Shown one piece after another: positions 14,963 through 16,534 of a stretch of 16,534 bases of DNA (position 1 is the first letter of the stretch; every line of letters begins with the position of its first letter). Source of the DNA: Candidatus Kerfeldbacteria bacterium RIFOXYC2_FULL_38_9 (GTDB lineage: Bacteria > Patescibacteriota > Patescibacteriia > UBA9570 > XYC2-FULL-38-9); NCBI GenBank assembly GCA_001818355.1, contig MHKJ01000001.1:9200-25733 (forward strand), written 5' to 3'. A model generated the notes under the pieces. The model was given only the letters and a program-made list of their open reading frames with translations, had not been told where the DNA came from and made no database searches. The position numbers and the translations under genes were made by a program.

Positions 14963-15403
14963 TTATTGTGGTGCCGTGTCAAAAGCTGAAACTAATTGAA
15001 TTGTTTGTGCTGTAACACTGCCATCTGAATTTGAGCTACCATTCACCATAACAGTTTCTCCTACTTGCACATCGCTTATTGAACCAGAAGTCGATTTTTG
15101 CACTGTGGTTGCATCAGAATAATAAATTGTTTTTGAACCGCCTTCTTGCAATTTAACCACCACGCTTCTTCCGTCTACAGAAAGCACCTCGCCACGAGTC
15201 ATGCCGCCAAAACCAGCCGGCCCATTCCCTCGATTTGTCGAACCGTTTATATTACCCATGCCTCGTGGTCCTTGGCTTGGATCCATTTGAAAAAAATCCG
15301 GAACTGTAATTTGTGATTTTTGATAGTACACGCCCCAGTAAAAACCGCCGCCGCCAAAAAGAATGGCCACGATAATGAAACTGATGATAACATTTTTTTT
15401 CAT
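14963..15403 (-). CDS. Membrane-anchored DUF5666-type protein
   Basis: This is a 146-residue protein. An N-terminal signal anchor (about 4-25, basic MKKN then a hydrophobic run with GGGG) is followed by a flexible Gly/Asn/Pro/Arg-rich stretch (40-70), then a small beta domain (70-137). That domain has the pattern RGEVLSVDGRSVVVKL, a D-A-T-T-V turn (97-101), SDVQVGETVMVNG (110-122) and DGSVTAQTIQ (127-136), which is how DUF5666-type OB-like domains read. It should sit outside the membrane. Its function is unknown; such proteins are frequent in CPR genomes, and this one follows the MacB-type permease gene by 49 nt on the same strand, so it may be an accessory of that transporter. A small inverted repeat, AGTTTA/TAAACT (15428-15446), lies in the gap. 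Coding is firm; the domain name is moderately sure. Confidence 0.75.
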   Translation of the reverse strand: MKKNVIISFIIVAILFGGGGFYWGVYYQKSQITVPDFFQMDPSQGPRGMGNINGSTNRGNGPAGFGGMTRGEVLSVDGRSVVVKLQEGGSKTIYYSDATTVQKSTSGSISDVQVGETVMVNGSSNSDGSVTAQTIQLVSAFDTAPQ

Positions 15404-15452
15404 ATAAATAAATTTATCTTATTAGTTAGTTTAGAAATTTTAAACTTCTGCT

Positions 15453-16534
15453 TTATTCAAAACGCAGTGCGTCAATAGGGTTTAATTTAGACGCACGATA
15501 CGCTGGATAATACCCAAACACCACACCGATACACATCGAAACACCAAAAGCCAAAGCAACAGAAGAAAAAGATACTTGCGTAGTAATACTTGCAAATTGA
15601 GTCATGGCTTTTGACGCAAGCCAACCCACCACAATACCGCCAATACCGCCAACAACGGTTAATAACACCGCTTCTAATAAAAATTGTCGGTTAATATCTC
15701 GCGCCAATGCACCTATTGCTTTACGCAAACCAATTTCCCGTGTACGTTCTGTAACTGTAGTAAGCATCATATTCATAATGCCAATACCGCCAACAATAAG
15801 TGAAATACCGGCGATCGCCGCAAGTAATGTGGTAAAAACAGTCGTAATGCTTGATGCAGTAGAAACAAGATCAGCTTGAGTCATAACAGTAAAGTCTGCG
15901 GAATCAGCACTGGCAATTCCATGTGCTGTTAATAATACAGTTGTAACATCAGCTTGCACTTGTTCCATTGCTTCGGCACTTTCTGCCTGAACGGTAATAT
16001 TGCTCACTGTTTTACTGGTTGAGCCCGGCCGAAAACCTCGTGATAAATATTGTTGCGCACTTGAAAGCGGAACATAAATCATGTCATCGGTATTATTGAT
16101 TCCGCTACCACCCTTGCTTTCAGCAACTCCAACAATTTTAAATGTCACGTTATTCATACGAATAGTGTTTCCCACAACATCTACTTCTTCTCCAAATAAA
16201 TCTTCACTCGTGGTTGCACCCAAAACAGCCACTTTTGAAGTACTGCTCACTTGCTGATCGGTAATAAATGAACCATCAACAATGGTAATACTATGCACCT
16301 GAGCATACGCACTAGTCACACCCGTAATTTGCGTATTCGTATTTGTACCAGTTGCAGTTACCTGGCTTCGTGTTGAATATTCCGCTGAAACAGCGGTAAT
16401 ATTTAATACACCAGCTGTTATCGCTTCCGCATCTTCTTTGGTAAGTGTTTGAGCACTCCCGCGCGCCATGCTCACGCCACCGCTTTGGCTACTGCTGGGC
16501 ATGCCTGGATTAACATAAATTAAATTTGAACCCG
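15453..16534 (-). CDS. MacB-type ABC transporter permease (FtsX family), 5' partial
   Basis: The frame stays open to the window end, so the N-terminus with the first membrane helix is missing; 359 residues are visible. The ATG at 16502 is internal: upstream codons read GSNLIYVNPG, the conserved MacB motif after the first helix. Then come a periplasmic MacB_PCD-type region (about 1-215 from that Met; SKVAVLGATTSEDLFG 89-104 and FKIVGVAE 121-128), a helix (about 222-246), the cytoplasmic coupling segment TERTREIGLRKAIGA (251-265), two more helices (about 273-296 and 313-335), and the family end YPAYRASKLNPIDALRFE (332-349). MacB-type permeases pair with an ATPase and usually an HlyD-like adaptor to move peptides, drugs or lipoproteins outward by mechanotransmission. 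Those partners should lie beyond the right edge. The linked DUF5666-type gene follows. Confidence 0.93.
   Translation of the reverse strand, partial: GSNLIYVNPGMPSSSQSGGVSMARGSAQTLTKEDAEAITAGVLNITAVSAEYSTRSQVTATGTNTNTQITGVTSAYAQVHSITIVDGSFITDQQVSSTSKVAVLGATTSEDLFGEEVDVVGNTIRMNNVTFKIVGVAESKGGSGINNTDDMIYVPLSSAQQYLSRGFRPGSTSKTVSNITVQAESAEAMEQVQADVTTVLLTAHGIASADSADFTVMTQADLVSTASSITTVFTTLLAAIAGISLIVGGIGIMNMMLTTVTERTREIGLRKAIGALARDINRQFLLEAVLLTVVGGIGGIVVGWLASKAMTQFASITTQVSFSSVALAFGVSMCIGVVFGYYPAYRASKLNPIDALRFE

Noticed and set aside
16403..16534. Complete MacB-type permease starting at the ATG at 16502
   Set aside because: The frame is open upstream and encodes the conserved GSNLIYVNPG segment, so the gene is cut by the window end and this ATG is internal.

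Overview
The window looks like a piece of a Candidate Phyla Radiation (Patescibacteria) chromosome. The supporting signs are an AT-rich composition (about 40% GC by eye), short intergenic gaps, overlapping gene ends, very weak or absent Shine-Dalgarno sequences, and a gene mix common in that group: a TrmB-type regulator, a nucleotidyltransferase next to an O-antigen-ligase-type protein, a MacB-type permease with a DUF5666-type protein, and a secreted BNR/FnIII protein. TGA ends uvrC, so the code is not the UGA=Gly code of Gracilibacteria/Absconditabacteria. The phylum call is inference; there is no rRNA or other marker to fix it.

Left part (1-4240). A large protein with a C-terminal GNAT-like domain, cut by the window edge, converges on and overlaps by 35 nt a TrmB-family regulator gene. 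The regulator is divergent from a secreted beta-propeller/fibronectin-III protein. Their shared 153-nt region carries a good sigma70-type promoter for the secreted protein and a perfect 15-nt palindrome in front of the regulator. A strong terminator follows at 4201-4232.

Middle (4215-11010, all minus strand). Two transcription units are likely. uvrA leads an operon with a nucleotidyltransferase-fold protein and an O-antigen-ligase-like membrane protein (8-nt gene overlap). trpS then starts from its own promoter and is followed after 8 nt by a DedA-family membrane protein, whose stop codon lies in the terminator loop shared with the secreted-protein gene.

Right part (11011-16534). uvrC is divergent from uvrA, with a promoter so close that its mRNA is probably leaderless. 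It converges on pcrA/uvrD, overlapping by 16 nt. Both proteins lack their usual C-terminal accessory domain exactly at that overlap: the HhH domain of UvrC and the Tudor-like domain of PcrA. Upstream of pcrA on the minus strand are a membrane-anchored DUF5666-type protein and the 3' part of a MacB-type ABC permease gene running off the window end.

The functional core is nucleotide excision repair: UvrA finds damage, UvrC incises, and the PcrA/UvrD helicase removes the excised strand; uvrB is not in the window. The other genes concern the cell surface (BNR/FnIII protein, O-antigen-ligase-like protein, MacB permease, DedA) and translation (trpS). I see no tRNA, rRNA, CRISPR array, insertion sequence or prophage, and no gene-free stretch longer than 300 nt. 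I did not find a clearly new defence or mobile system. The more unusual points are the paired C-terminal domain losses, a roughly 60-residue insertion in PcrA, leaderless uvrC, and symmetrical operator-like sites before the TrmB gene and trpS.
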